From: Edolisoma coerulescens
Taxonomy: Eukaryota; Chordata; Aves; Passeriformes; Campephagidae
Direction of reading: 5' to 3'
DNA length: 64,000 nucleotides
NCBI GenBank assembly: GCA_013397115.1
Contig: VWZW01007079.1
Coordinates: forward strand, 143,206 to 207,205
The first letter of the stretch is position 1; the number at the start of each line of letters is the position of its first letter. The translations under genes and the position numbers were made by a program. The notes beneath the pieces are model-generated. The model made no database searches. It worked only from the letters and a program-made list of their open reading frames with translations, and was not told where the DNA came from. This document shows, in pieces, positions 48,469-60,060 of this stretch.

Positions 48469-51400
48469 CTGCAGAAAGAAGAAAAACAAAAAAAGCAAGG
48501 GAGAATAAATTAGTAAGGGAAATCAAGCATTAGAAACCAAAGCAAGCAAGGAGCAAACAGGCATTTTTGAGAAATTACATTGTATTAGATACAATAATAC
48601 ATGTAAAGTAAAATCAGTATTGAGTAAAGAATTGCTGGAAAGATTGATTTCTTTAAACACATTTACTACATACATCCTTTATATTGGCAATATACTTCTT
48701 CTGATTTGTACATTTAAGTTGTATATTTAATTTCAGCTTCCTCTAGCAAGCAGAGGATAGATTAGAGATGTGAGGACAAACTGGCAGTCTGAGCATGCAT
48801 TAGCTGATCACACCTCAGAGTTAGCAGCAATAAAGCAACAAAAACCCCACACTGGTGTACTACTGCTTCATCCAGGGGTCTTCCCAACCCTTGAGTCAAC
48901 ACCACTCCTCTGGGTTCTAGACATGAAGACATAAGGGACAATCCAAGTAACAAAGCAGAAACTTGCTAAGAACTACAAGAGGCAGCCAAAGTAAATGTGC
49001 TGCAGGCACTGCATGGAAAACACCAAAAGACTCTCTTGGGGTGGGTAAATTTATTTTCCATACAAAAGGGTTATAAGTTTCATCTGAGAACTACCTAGAC
49101 CTCACTGAAATCCACATCAGAGGGAAAAATAGAAGAAACAGCTATAATGCTACAGTGGTTTTTAATATACAGGTTGTAAAACGTGAGGAGCTCCTTGCTG
49201 GTAAAAATACTCATCAATGATTAGCAAACCACGCTGGGAACTGGCCTCAAACTCGGGGGCAGGGCTTGGCATCGTAATCTGTTTGTAAGGAGAGCAGAGC
49301 TCCACCTGCCTGTGCCAGAAGAGGTTTGGTAAGGCAGGAGGCTGTGCCTGGGTTCTCCAGCACTGGAACGGTGCCTGACTTACATGGGTTTCATAAAGCA
49401 GCACTCCTCATAAAACTATTTTGTTTGAGTTTTTAATTAGGACAGAGCATGACACACAGAGTCAATGCTTCCTCAAAAACTGGCTGTTGTTTTTGATCGA
49501 ATCAGCATTATTTATGGGAAACGTATTGTCTTGCTTTAGCTTGTTACAGACCAGCACACACTTGCCATGGCCCCTTCCTGAAATACTATACAAAGCCTTT
49601 GACTAAGAGCAAGAACAACACGTGGAGGCTCAACAGCTGAAAATACTGACCTCAGATTATCTGAAGGCACCTAGTGCCAAGTAGAGCAACACTTTGGAAG
49701 GGAAAAAAAAAAACCCAAGAGGAAAGGAACTATGCACCTTTTACAGCTATTTCAAAATATTCTGACTGAGGAAATATTTAAACACCTGAAAGAGACATGC
49801 ATTTGATGTTTAGTCATCTTTGTTCACTAAAAACCAACACAACTTGCTAGAGGCTGGGTAATGGGTCACTAAACACTAACACTAAACATGAATGGATTTG
49901 CTAAGGATAAAGGGTGCCCAGCAGGCAGTGAATAGAAATTCCCTCTCTTCTTCTAAGGAAGGAGATGGCTGCAGTACACATCACACTACGGCACTGTTAC
50001 AGGGAATTCCCAGGGTGAAAAAGGGGTTAAGGTTTCATACCAGGAACATTCCATCCTTGCTGGCACACATCTATCCAGGTATGGCTACTGTACAGTGGTT
50101 AGAAGCTTCAGAGAGGTGTCTTCAAGTGCAGAATTGGTAACTACAGCCCAACACACAGACTCTGCATTCGGGCCAGCAGGAACAGCTTTTTCGACTGACG
50201 TGGCTGAATGTGTTCCCATTCAAAATAGTCAGAAATTCTGGCCCAAAACTTTTTCAGCCCCAGTAGAAAAGCTGCCTTCCCTTTTCATTCCAATCATGAG
50301 ATTCAACCAATAGCCCCAAATTTTGTGCTTTATTAACATATTCTAAGGAATAGAGAACACTGTGGTAAATTAAAAAAATTTAAAAACCAGCCAAACAAAA
50401 AACCAAATCAAGAAACAAATGAACAAACAAAATGCCCCTTCCAAAACCCAAATCCCATCATTCACTGGCTAGAAATGCTTCTCTTTGGAGGACTATTAGC
50501 ATGACACCTTTAACCTAAAATATCTGAAATCTTGACATTTTAGAATACAATATTTAGTAAACTGTGTATAAGGCACTAAACCAACCACACTCTGTAATAG
50601 GTTATACACATTAATATTCCACATCCACAGGTGTTAAATACATCCACAATTTAAATGCTGTTTTCACAGACCAGAGCAAAACCAGCTATGTAACAGAATG
50701 TCAGATATAGACTGATTAGAGTTCACCTTACTCATTGAGTTTATTTTCTTTAAAAAAAGACAATACAAGACGTCTGTTTTCAAATCAGTTAAAAAATGTG
50801 AACAAGTTTCCTTAAGAAATAGAACAATCTTTATTTTTTAGAGCACAGGTTAAACAGATTGACAGTTCCCTATGGAGCAATACATACAAGAAAACTAGTG
50901 GTTTTATAACAACAGGAAGTCAGGTGAAACTGATGTTTTTTGAACCAGTTACCTGCACATCCGTCTAGGAGTACTTAAAACTCTGAGCCAATATACAGGT
51001 TTTTGCAATGGTATTTCTAGTGTTAATTTTAGAAAGCAGTTTGCATGAATCTTCTATATTGTCACTTGGAAATTGTGTACAGTTCAAAAATTTGCAAGGT
51101 CAGAAGAACAGTGTGATGATTACTCCTTAACAGAAATGCATGTTTAACTGGTGTCACTGAACATCACTCAAAAAAAAAAAGCTAAAAAATCTGTATGAAC
51201 TTCTGCATTTGAGGATATATTAATATGAAAGTCATTAGATCCATTTTTTAAATTAAAATGGTAAGTCTTGAAGCTTGTTTCATGATTAAACTTATAGCAG
51301 TTCCCCACTTTCATTAAAATGCATTTCAGTAACTGATGCAAAATTCAAGCTGTAGACTACAAGTATATAGTAAGCATTATCCACCCATACGTACTTCCTT

Positions 51401-54400
51401 GGCTAGTGTCAAGAGTAAACCGTCTTTACAAAAAAAAAAAACCAAACCCAAACCATTACTGAAAGAAGTGTATTTTATGATTTGTATACAAACATGCCAC
51501 AGACATCTCTACAACCCTAGAGAACACTAATAAAACACTAGAGCAGCTTTGATGCAGGCTAAACTCATTCTAAAGGGGGAGACAATGTTATGTTCATTAA
51601 ATAACTAGTTTAGGCAGCTCATGTTATGACATATGCAAAAAAGCCACACTTATCTAGAACACTTTTTTCTTTTTTCCATGCAGTAAGAATACGTATTACA
51701 GCACAAGGAGCCCAGAGAAAAGTTAGGGTTAGTCTCTACAGAGCTGCAGTTTAAGAACAGTCCAGTTGCACTGCACTTTTTTAACGTAGTTATTCTTTCC
51801 ATACAGCAAGGAAAAACAGGTGTTGTGGGTCCACCTCAGACTTTTTTGGCTTTTGCATTCTTAACATTAATAAATGCTACACCGCAAACAATCCAACACA
51901 AAGTACGTTAAACATTCAGAGTGCCAATGGCGGGCAGTTATAACGTGAATTTTGACTGGCAGAGAACCATTCAAGATGAAGATTTAAAAACAGCTCAAGC
52001 TGCAGCAAAAGATACTGGCTCATTAAATGAAAGCATCTTTAAACAATGGTCATTCAAAGCAACAAGACAGACCAGTTCTGTGCAGAGTATGGTATGAAGT
52101 TAAGTGCACTTTAAAGTTCTGGAATATTTAGAAAGGTTATTCCCTTTAAACAGATGCCAGCAAAAAAAGCTTGCATTAATTTAACAGAAGTCTGCCTTAG
52201 GTGAGTATTTTAGATGATTGCCAAGCTATAATAAAGAATAAAGAATTCAGTGCCTAACAGGTTTTTTTGAAAGCATCTGGAAATGGCACTGAAATCTTCC
52301 CATATATTCACCATTTGGCAAGTTACTTTTGTTTGTACAGCCATGGTATAGGAATGATTCCTGAAATTACACCAAGGCAGGAGCAAATTACTCAAATCCT
52401 AACAAAGGCAAGTAAGTTACTGCTGCCACTTCAAGAGATCACTTAATCACCAGCCTGAAGTTCAAGCCTATGGAAAACGGAGTTGCTATTGGGCATTAGA
52501 CAATCCTTGTTAAATACTATACAAGTCAACAGAGTGACTAATGCTGCCAGCTTAACCCACAATTACGACAACTAAACGCAAAGGAGAGAAGCAAGTACAA
52601 ATTCTATGCTGTTCTGGGAGATGCCCAATGCACATCAGTTCAGAACGTGTTCTTGTTTCAAGCTACTACTTGTAAGAAGCAGAAATAAATCCCAAATGGT
52701 TTAGGATTTTTTGCAAGATAAAATCCTTAGCCTAGCAATTCATCCAGTATTTGACATCTTCAAAACAGCTATGAAACCCACGTCGTCTTCTTAGGGCAGG
52801 AAAACAAAGTGTAGTTCTGCTTCATCTGAGATAAACAGTCTCCCTTTGTTTTTCAACTCCAATTAGCTGTGGCTAGTAATTACTCCTAAGTTTTGGGTCT
52901 TTTTTGTACTTCAGAACTTGCACTTGCTTTGTTTAGAGTGAAATCAGAACAGGAATCACACTTAGGTTCACAAAGTTTGATATCCAGCATAGCTTTTTCT
53001 TCTGCCAATTATGTAAGCAACCACTATAATGGCAATCAAGACAGCAAGTGCAGCACCAACTACAATTGGGATTAGAATGCTGTCATCATCCAGCGAACAC
53101 TCCTGGGCTGTAGGTGAGAAAAAGGTTGCAATAAGGAATAAATAAAGACACAATACTTGCCAAGTGTGGTATAAAAATCTGTTTTCCTTAATACGAAGGT
53201 GTTAAAAAATCAAGTATTATTTAAACTAAGAGAGAAAGAACTGCAGAGGTCTCATCAATACATTTAGCATATTTAAGCATTTAATCACGTGGTGTGTTTG
53301 CTAACCTGTAGCAAGCTAAGGGTGTAGGAGTTTGCCAGTGCACAAGATCTGCACTAGGCAAGGGAGCAGCCATTCTTCTACATTCAAGAACCAGGCTTAC
53401 CTCTTTCATACTAAAGGTAAGTCTGGTCGGTGCTTTCACTCATTAAGGATAAAAACTGACCTAGATTTGGTATCAAGAATCTATCCAGAATGAAGACATG
53501 TTACACAGATAAAATAACTATAATTAGAAGAAAGCTAGCTGCAACTTTAACTATGGAGTGAAATGGGTCCCGAACTCTTTAGAAAGACTGTTTACCCTAT
53601 GCACATCTGGAGAGTTATCTTCCTTCTGTCTAAAAGCAGAACTTTTCAGTCAATGTGTCTACAGATCAGTCTCATCCAATAAGACTGTGCTGCAAGTATT
53701 ATCATTAAGCACAAAAACAAATTTGCACTAAATATTAAGAGGTAATTTAAAACATTTCTATTTTCTGCAGACAAGATCAAGATAATGCAGCAAACAAACG
53801 TTTTAGAATCTCTCTTTAGTTCTGGATATTCAAGATATTGCCTCTGAAGGAAGCTCTGACAGTTCAGTCTTTCCCAACACTCCTATTCCTCAGACTGACA
53901 GGAAGAAAGAAACAAAACACCTAACAGTATTCCCAAAGTCCACTTCTGCAAAAGTTCTGCCCAATTTTCTTACATATCTGAGCTACAAAAAGCTGTATGT
54001 CAAGATGATGTCAGGTAACGCCTAACCTATTCTGCACGGCAATGCTTAAGTCACTCTTCAGCGTCTCTAGTTCAAGTTTTATGAAGGAGAACCACACACT
54101 TAGCAGACATTTTTTAAGTGAGAACAAAGCTTTGCTTGAACTTGAATGTCAGTCTCAGAACTTCTCTTCATTCCATGTATATATAAACATATTTTAAAGA
54201 ACTGGAACAAGAGCTTCTGAGATAAAGTGCTTGTACCTAATGCTGGTGCTTTTTAGCAAGTAAGAATTTTGCAAGCATTACTAGAACCAAAAACTAACTC
54301 TTACCTGTAGCAAACTTATTTGCCTCCACAAGGAATGGCTGAATCCATAGATTAAAGGTATGTAACTGAACATCTTCATTAATCTGAAGAGTTTGCTCTT

Positions 54401-57400
54401 TTCGGCACATGTAAGAGCTACCAAGGAAAGCATCCCACTTGCTGAAATTGCTGTTATCTGCACTTGAAATAACTAAACAAAGAGGGGGGAAAAAAGAAAG
54501 GGAATTTGCATGTTCACTTAAAATGCAAGACAGTTGCTAATACAGTAAGACTGAGGAGCTGAATCTAGAGGGGCCAACACTTCAACACTGACTAGTCTGA
54601 AAAACAAAGTAGTGCAAAGTGGGATTGATCTGCTTAACCAGAAATTAGAGACTGAAGTTATTACAGTACTTTGCAGTAACCTCTCTTTCATATGTACATG
54701 ACATCAGGCTTTCCTTGTACCTCCACTCATCTCAGTGTTGCAGACCTGCAAGTGTTTTAGCTTTAGTGCTCTTTAATTGCTGTAGCTATGACAAACAATT
54801 AAAAAAAAAAAGAGAACATGTTTGTTGGGAAAAAAAGTATGCTTTAGTTTTTGAAGGACTGGCCTCTTTTCCTAGTAAGAGTTAAGTACAAGTGGTTGGA
54901 AGATACAGCAGCATCTTCAATCAAAGAAGACAACAGCTGGTTTAGTAAAAAAGCTTCGAAGTTGGTACAATTGTATTTCACACCTCAAAAAATTACATTA
55001 CTGAAAACAGTTGTGAAGAAGCCCTCTTAATTTACAGAGACTCCATTAGCAGAAGTTTCAGGAATTGTGGAGTGGTCCCACACTGCTGTTTAAAGAAACT
55101 CTTACAGCCATTTCTGCTTATTATTTTTGTTCATACTAACTTCTAGACATAAAGTAGGAGCTAAGAGTAAGCATGAACAACACTGAAAAAAAAGTCAGAA
55201 GTATTTCACACAGACATTGAATAAAATACTACACTTGTTTAAGGCAGATACTGTTTCTTACCAGAGCCATTCAGACGGTTGAGCAACGTAACATTCACCT
55301 CCCTCAGATAAAATTTTTGTACGCTTGCACTTGTATTTTTCTGTTCAAGAAGCAAGAACCAAGTATCAGTGTGCAATTCTGCATTTGTAACTGTAAGGGC
55401 ACATGCTTTACAAAAGTCAACACATTTACCAGTCTTACATTTTCTACAACTTTAACCCAGTTCTCCATTTGTCTTGAGGCACTCAGCTGGCCAGTTCCAC
55501 TTCCCATATGGGAACAACCTACCACCAGCAAGCGACAGGAGGATTTTACTATGAGTGATCACCATCAATGCTGTTAAATAAAAACTTAGTTTAAAGTAAA
55601 AGAAGTTACTTACAACAGCAAATGTGAAACCAATCAGTGTGCTATTTCCATCATTCAATTTCAGAGTAGCTGTTGTGTTACCACAGGCACCATCTGCGAC
55701 AGTTGTCTTTGGATTGATGTTGATCAGAAGAGGCTGAAATACAGACAAAGCACATCAAAGACATTCTGCTGCCTTTGGAATACATTGTCTCAGTCAGGAA
55801 CAGTCTTGGGTTAGAAGAGCTTGTCATAAACATGACAGCAGGAAGAGCTGAGCTTGACTGCTATGGAACCAAGGCTGTTCGAGTTATATTTGCATGCTGG
55901 CAATACTGAAGCAAACAAATTTGCTTGCAAAGTCTTACTTTGTTCCCTAACACAACAGGCTACCCTCTGAGGGGAAAGACAGTATCTGCAGGGAACAACA
56001 GCTGTAACAGCTAAGAAAGTTCAAGACTTTCAATCATGTTAGAAGTATTTCCCATAAAAAATTCTGTTGAACCCACATAAGGTTTTTGAACACAGGTATT
56101 ATGTGACAAAACTATTCTGATGTCAGAGAGGAGCTACAAACAATACTTAGAGGCAGTTCTGGACAGCTAGCAGTGTACAAAGCAAATACCCTGCATTCAG
56201 ATTTCACACTAAATAACTGCAGCATCTTTTACTCTTTAAAAGAAAAAACAAGCACCTTGTCTTGAGAAACATTCAGTTGCAGCCCCACAGTAGCCAGGAA
56301 ACAAGTTTTATTTCCACTTTTAAGAGAATAGTTTCCTGTGTCTGGATTCTCCACAGGTTTGGGAGCAGTTGTTGGAGCAGGAGACAAAGTAGTGGTAAAT
56401 GCAGTAGTTACATTGGCAATGGTAGGTGGAATAGTAGGTGCAGAAGTAGGTGTATCAGCAGGACATCTAGACTCTGAAAAGACATTTTAATCACCATTTC
56501 ATTGCTGAAATTTTATTGAAGTCCTATTACTCAGAGGTCAGTTCAATACAGATATCAATTCCTTTGCTGAAATCTAGGCTCACTAAGAGTCTGCTAATCA
56601 ACAATACAGAAGTCCCAAATGTGGCACAGTGGCACAGTATTCCAAACAAAGTATAGCTGCCATTTATTCTCAGGAATTCTGTAACGCTCACTTTTAAATC
56701 CACACTCAGTACCACTTGCCTCTGACACATGGAAGCAAAGCACACAAAGACAGTTGAGCTGTTATAAAAATGTGACATGTATTTGCTGTAGACCAAGTAA
56801 CTGACCCTATTATGCTGTATGCAGCAGGGTGATGTACTCATCTCTTTTCTGAGCTATGAGATGAGACAACAGGCTATGGACTATTCAAATGCCAATAGCA
56901 GAGGCCACCACTGGAAGTGGAAGGCAGTCAGCTAAAACCCGTCCAACTCAAATGAACTACTCAGCAACAGTAGTTCTGAAGTGCTTATTCTTAATACCCC
57001 AATTACTGGAATACACACTTGAGTAGACTCCCACCTTGGCAGGCAAACAATTGACATTACAGCACACTACTAAATCTGTTCTCCTGATCTTTTTTTCCAG
57101 GAACAAGGAAAGAAGTACTAGAGGATATTTACATGAATATTATTAAACACAGCACATCTCAGAATTGGTGGATTTTTTATTATGGGACTTTGCTCCCTGC
57201 ACTAAGGTGCAATACAAAAAAGCTCTTTCACAAACTGAAATGCTCACCTTTTTTACTGACTGTGCCATTCTGAACAAAAGCTTGCATAGTAACATTCCAG
57301 AAAATCTGCGTTATATTTTCTGCTTCAATAAAGTAGGAATTATGACACACAAAGACAGTATTCAGTTGAACTGGATGCAAAGGATCCTTCACAAGAACAG

Positions 57401-58881
57401 TAATTGGTCCTACAAATAAGCACAAATGTTTTATTGCCTTATGAACTACAAGAACTTAGAGGTAGTGTTATGTTTTATATAATTCCATAAGACAAAGACT
57501 AAGAGATAATTAAGTTTAACAATCCTAAGCTCTCTTGAATGTTTTCCGTATGTGTCCTGACCTGAAGTGCTAGGTAGTGCAGCAGTAACCAAGCTTGCAC
57601 AACTAGACAAGCCACTAGAAAGGTGAACCCTTTTACTTAAGTTTTTAAGGAGAAAAAAATTCTATTATTAGTAGGCATTAGTACACAGAGAGCCTAGCAC
57701 TGTATTGCTTGGCAAGGTTCAAGGTCAAGCAGTGCACACTAAAATTAATCTTCCATGTGCCTGCTGTCTACCAGCACCTCACTGATCAAAGCTGTTTATC
57801 CTTACCCTTCTCTTCCACTTGCAGGAATTACACATTCAGTGAAGTCATTTGGCCTGCATTGTTACCCAGCCAGCAGGTACAAGGAAAAGCAGGTGGTAGC
57901 ACATGGTACAGAACTCATTACATTCATTACTAACTCCTATATTCCTCCTAACGTCAAAAAAGCCAAGCCAGGTCAGGTACATGAGGTCTGACACTTCTGG
58001 CTGAGATTCCTTTGCAAGTCAGATTCTGCACTGAATGTTACCTTTTCTTTTAGCATCAGGAAATACAGCTGTGTCATTGGTGTTGTAGGTCAGTGTGATG
58101 AAGTCTCCCTGGTAAGTTTCATTGTTTTTTGTGATGTTAATGCTCCAAGAATGACCTTCTCCAAACTGCACTGCCACAAGTGCAGCTTGTGTATCATTGC
58201 CACAGACGCTTCCATTGTGTGTCACACTCGATGACAAATTCAGGGTTGTGGTTTTCTAGAAGAAAAGAGTAATTTTAAATGCGTTCACATGCAGTTCTTC
58301 CCCACTACAACATTATAAACTTGATGGAGTTAGCTGAAACCTTGCACAAGATAAGTGAGAATTTGGGTTATTCTAGAACATTACGATAAAGGCTCCCTGA
58401 CACATGCCTGAGAAAGGAGCCATATCAGATTCAAGTACAAAAGTACAGCTCTAACTTGGCCGTAAATCTTGATTATGTTGAGCTGCAATTACATTTACTG
58501 CTTGGGCTAAGAACATAAATACACTGATACTGGTTAGACTTGGTGAGTTTTGTGTATGTCATTTAAGTAAGAGCAACAGGGCACTTTCTGACTTTATGAC
58601 TGAGAACTTATTCTTTATTTTATAAGGACTATATAGGAATATTCTTCTCAACTGACTTAGTAAAAAAAAAAAGTAAGAAATCAAACACCCTAGGTAAAAG
58701 AGCTTAAACTTTTATCCAGGTCAAAATCCAGTTGTCAGCAAGAGTCACCCCCAAATACGTACATAATCACCACTGTTTGATTCATATGTTATCAAGAACC
58801 TCATCATCCAATCTGCATATAGGCATGTAGCATTAGAGGCATCCTTTATATCTACTTCCACTGCATAGGACTGGAAAAAAC
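48326..58881 (-). CDS. LAMP2: Lysosome-associated membrane protein 2 (exons 2-9; first exon not found)
   Basis: Exons 58881-58763, 58255-58042, 57409-57248, 56473-56256, 55733-55614, 55340-55262 and 54472-54305 join in frame, then splice to either of two last exons (53107-52968 or 48468-48326). The 2B form gives about 405 residues after the signal peptide. Two Cys-containing, heavily N-glycosylated lumenal domains are separated by a Pro/Thr hinge (exon 5), followed by one membrane helix and an 11- or 12-residue tail ending in a YxxPhi sorting signal. Family role: major lysosomal membrane glycoprotein needed for autophagosome-lysosome fusion; the tails define isoforms. Near-identity of the 2B and 2C tails with the human ones makes the call firm. 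The exon encoding the signal peptide is not recognisable. Confidence 0.93.
48469..52967 (-). other. LAMP2 interval between the two last exons, including the 2B 3' UTR
   Basis: 4.5 kb, AT-rich. Part must be 3' UTR for transcripts ending in the 2B exon. I searched the minus strand by eye for a LAMP-2A last exon (tail like HHHAGYEQF in human) and saw none. No mobile element recognised. Confidence 0.55.
52968..53107 (-). CDS. LAMP2: LAMP2 alternative last exon, LAMP-2B type
   Basis: Acceptor TTTCTCACCTACAG, then QECSLDDDSILIPIVVG, a membrane helix and GRRKSYAGYQTL plus TGA stop. The tail is identical to human LAMP-2B (YQTL sorting signal), the form prominent in muscle. Joins exon 8 in the same phase as the 2C exon. 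Confidence 0.96.
53108..54304 (-). other. LAMP2 intron 8 (to the 2B exon)
   Basis: 1.2 kb, AT-rich, no gene or repeat recognised. No 2A-type exon seen. Confidence 0.6.
54305..54472 (-). CDS. LAMP2: LAMP2 exon 8
   Basis: Encodes ISSADNSNFSKWDAFLGSSY, then MCRKEQTLQINEDVQLHTFN and LWIQPFLVEANKFAT. Donor GTAAGA, acceptor TTTGTTTAG. The GSSYMC.KEQT block and FN..IQPF are LAMP hallmarks. Ends with one base shared with the alternative last exons. Confidence 0.95.
54473..55261 (-). other. LAMP2 intron 7
   Basis: 789 bases, AT-rich; nothing else recognised. Confidence 0.6.
55262..55340 (-). CDS. LAMP2: LAMP2 exon 7
   Basis: 79 bases: KNTSASVQKFYLREVNVTLL then NRLNGS plus one base. The FYLREVNV segment matches human FYLKEVNI. 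Donor GTAAGA, acceptor CTTGAACAG. Confidence 0.93.
55614..55733 (-). CDS. LAMP2: LAMP2 exon 6
   Basis: 40 codons, phase 0 both ends: PLLININPKTTVADGACGNT.. through IGFTFAV. Donor GTAAGT, acceptor TGTATTTCAG. Confidence 0.94.
55734..56255 (-). other. LAMP2 intron 5
   Basis: 522 bases; nothing else recognised. Its donor is the unusual GTGCTT. Confidence 0.6.
56256..56473 (-). CDS. LAMP2: LAMP2 exon 5 (hinge)
   Basis: Encodes SRCPADTPTSAPTIPPTIAN, a Pro/Thr-rich hinge, then GNYSLKSGNKTCFLATVGLQ and LNVSQDK, the start of the second lumenal domain. Acceptor CTTTTCAG is good; donor GTGCTT is weak. Position and frame agree with the human gene. Confidence 0.93.
56474..57247 (-). other. LAMP2 intron 4
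   Basis: 774 bases, nothing else recognised. Confidence 0.6.
57248..57409 (-). CDS. LAMP2: LAMP2 exon 4
   Basis: Encodes PITVLVKDPLHPVQLNTVFV, ENITQIFWNVTMQAFVQNGT and VSKK. The NVTMQAFVQNGTVS block matches the human VQAFVQNGTVS. Donor GTGAGC, acceptor TTATTTGTAG. Confidence 0.95.
57410..58041 (-). other. LAMP2 intron 3
   Basis: 632 bases, nothing else recognised. Confidence 0.6.
58042..58255 (-). CDS. LAMP2: LAMP2 exon 3
   Basis: 71 codons plus one base: KTTTLNLSSSVTHNGSVCGN, VAVQFGEGHSWSINITK and YNTNDTAVFPDAKRK. The motifs VQFG.G.SW and YNT.D...FPDA are typical of the first LAMP domain. Acceptor TTTTCTAG, donor GTAACA. Confidence 0.96.
58256..58762 (-). other. LAMP2 intron 2
   Basis: 507 bases, AT-rich, nothing else recognised. 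Confidence 0.6.
58763..58881 (-). CDS. LAMP2: LAMP2 exon 2
   Basis: Acceptor ATCTTACAG, two bases completing a split codon, then FFQSYAVEVDIKDASNATCL and YADWMMRFLITYESNSGDY before donor GTACGT. The alignment to human (..[21 protein letters not shown]) and the phase (human exon 1 also ends one base into a Gly codon) fix this acceptor over a second AG eleven bases inside. Confidence 0.93.
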
Positions 58882-59519
58882 CTGTAAGATATAATTATTA
58901 GCTATTAAGACATTGTTTTTACTTCATTTTCTAGAACCACTTAAGAGGACAGCTCATCACAAAGCAGTAAATTATGTCAGGACCATATTCAATTTACCAG
59001 ACACTGAAAGAATAGCTAGATTTCTAAAAACTATCAACAATAGGAAGCACACCATGAAATTATCAAAGCTGGCAAAAACTGAATGTTTTATAGTCTGTTT
59101 ACCTGACATAAACTAATAATCTCAAAGTGTTGACTGCCCAACACTGGACGCTTTTAATATTTGGCTGGAAAGAGTGCTGGGCCATCTTGTCTAGACCATG
59201 CCTTTGCCAAGAAAGGCTGGACCAGTTGACCCTTGAGGTCCCTTCCAACCTGGATTCTGACTCTCCGAAATAAGCATCAGCTTTCTGGTGACACACTGGG
59301 TAAACCAAAGGGCACGAACACAGCACTTCAACAATGTGCTGCTTGTAGAGCACGGGTCTATGATTTTATGTGTTGTATCAGTGATTGCGACTTAAACTGA
59401 CCCCTAAGAGATGGGATCGGCGTGCCTTCATTGTGTTTCCACGATTCCTAGGTCGACAGACACTGGTATTAAATTCCCTTTACGTTTTAAGAGAACTTTT
59501 CCCAGCTGTTGTATCCTTA
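58882..59519 (-). other. LAMP2 intron 1 (part)
   Basis: AT-rich intronic sequence with a CR1 tail near 59205-59262; no coding segment recognised. Confidence 0.55.
59205..59262 (+). mobile_element. CR1-like LINE tail fragment
   Basis: Reads GCTGGACCAGTTGACCCTTG, then AGGTCCCTTCCAACCTGGAT, the 3' tail consensus of CR1 elements. Short and diverged; left edge approximate. Confidence 0.65.
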
Positions 59520-60060
59520 ACCCGGTGAATCCCGGCACAGCAGCTGCCGTGCCCGCGGCCACACGCCAAAGGGCGCTGACAGAATGGCCTGGCCGGGCCG
59601 CGCGGGTGGGCCCGCGCTCCCGGCTGCCGGACCACGGCCCTCGGCTGAAGCACCCCGAGGTTCCCGGCCTCCCCGGCACGGGGCCGCCCCGTCCGCCGGG
59701 CCCGCGCGTCGCGGGACCGCGGCCCCNGGCGGCGGCGGTGCTGCTGCTGCCGGCGGCGGGGACACCGAGGGACGGCGAGCGGCCGGGCCGAGCGGGCGCG
59801 ACAAAAACCTCCCCAGCGGTCATGTGAGGGGCAGGGCGGGGCCGCCCGCGCGCCGCCAATCGCCGCTCAGCGCCGCCGCTCGACTCCATGGTTCGCGGAC
59901 GGGCCGCTCGTCGCGCGCCGCCTCGGGCGGGCGTATCTGGTCTGCTTCCGTCCCAGTCCCCGTCCGGCGGCAGCATCGGCAGCGGCGACAGCAGCGGCCG
60001 CCGAACCGGGGCTGTGCCGCGGTGGCCTCTGCATTTGCAAGGTAGCGGTGGCTTGCTCTG
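59520..60060 (-). promoter_or_regulatory. LAMP2: CpG island at the LAMP2 5' end; signal-peptide exon unresolved
   Basis: About 540 bases of very CpG-rich sequence with one unresolved base at 59727. By position it is the LAMP2 promoter and first exon. No minus-strand frame encodes a plausible signal peptide followed by a donor in the right phase. Sp1-like GGGCGGGG sequence sits near 59829-59842, beside a MiT/TFE-type E-box. Confidence 0.65.
59820..59827. promoter_or_regulatory. MiT/TFE-type E-box (TCATGTGA)
   Basis: TCATGTGA fits the consensus TCAYGTGA bound by TFEB, TFE3 and MITF, inside the LAMP2 promoter island. Lysosomal genes, LAMP2 included, are known TFEB targets. Occupancy is inferred. 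Confidence 0.5.

Noticed and set aside
53640..53730. Short hydrophobic minus-strand frame considered as a LAMP-2A last exon
   Set aside because: It lacks a usable acceptor in phase and has no Gly-Tyr-x-x-hydrophobic tail before its stop.
58863..58870. Alternative LAMP2 exon 2 acceptor (TTTTTTCCAG) eleven bases inside
   Set aside because: Using it would end the phase match with the conserved exon 1/exon 2 junction; the upstream TTACAG gives a residue-by-residue alignment with human around SYA.
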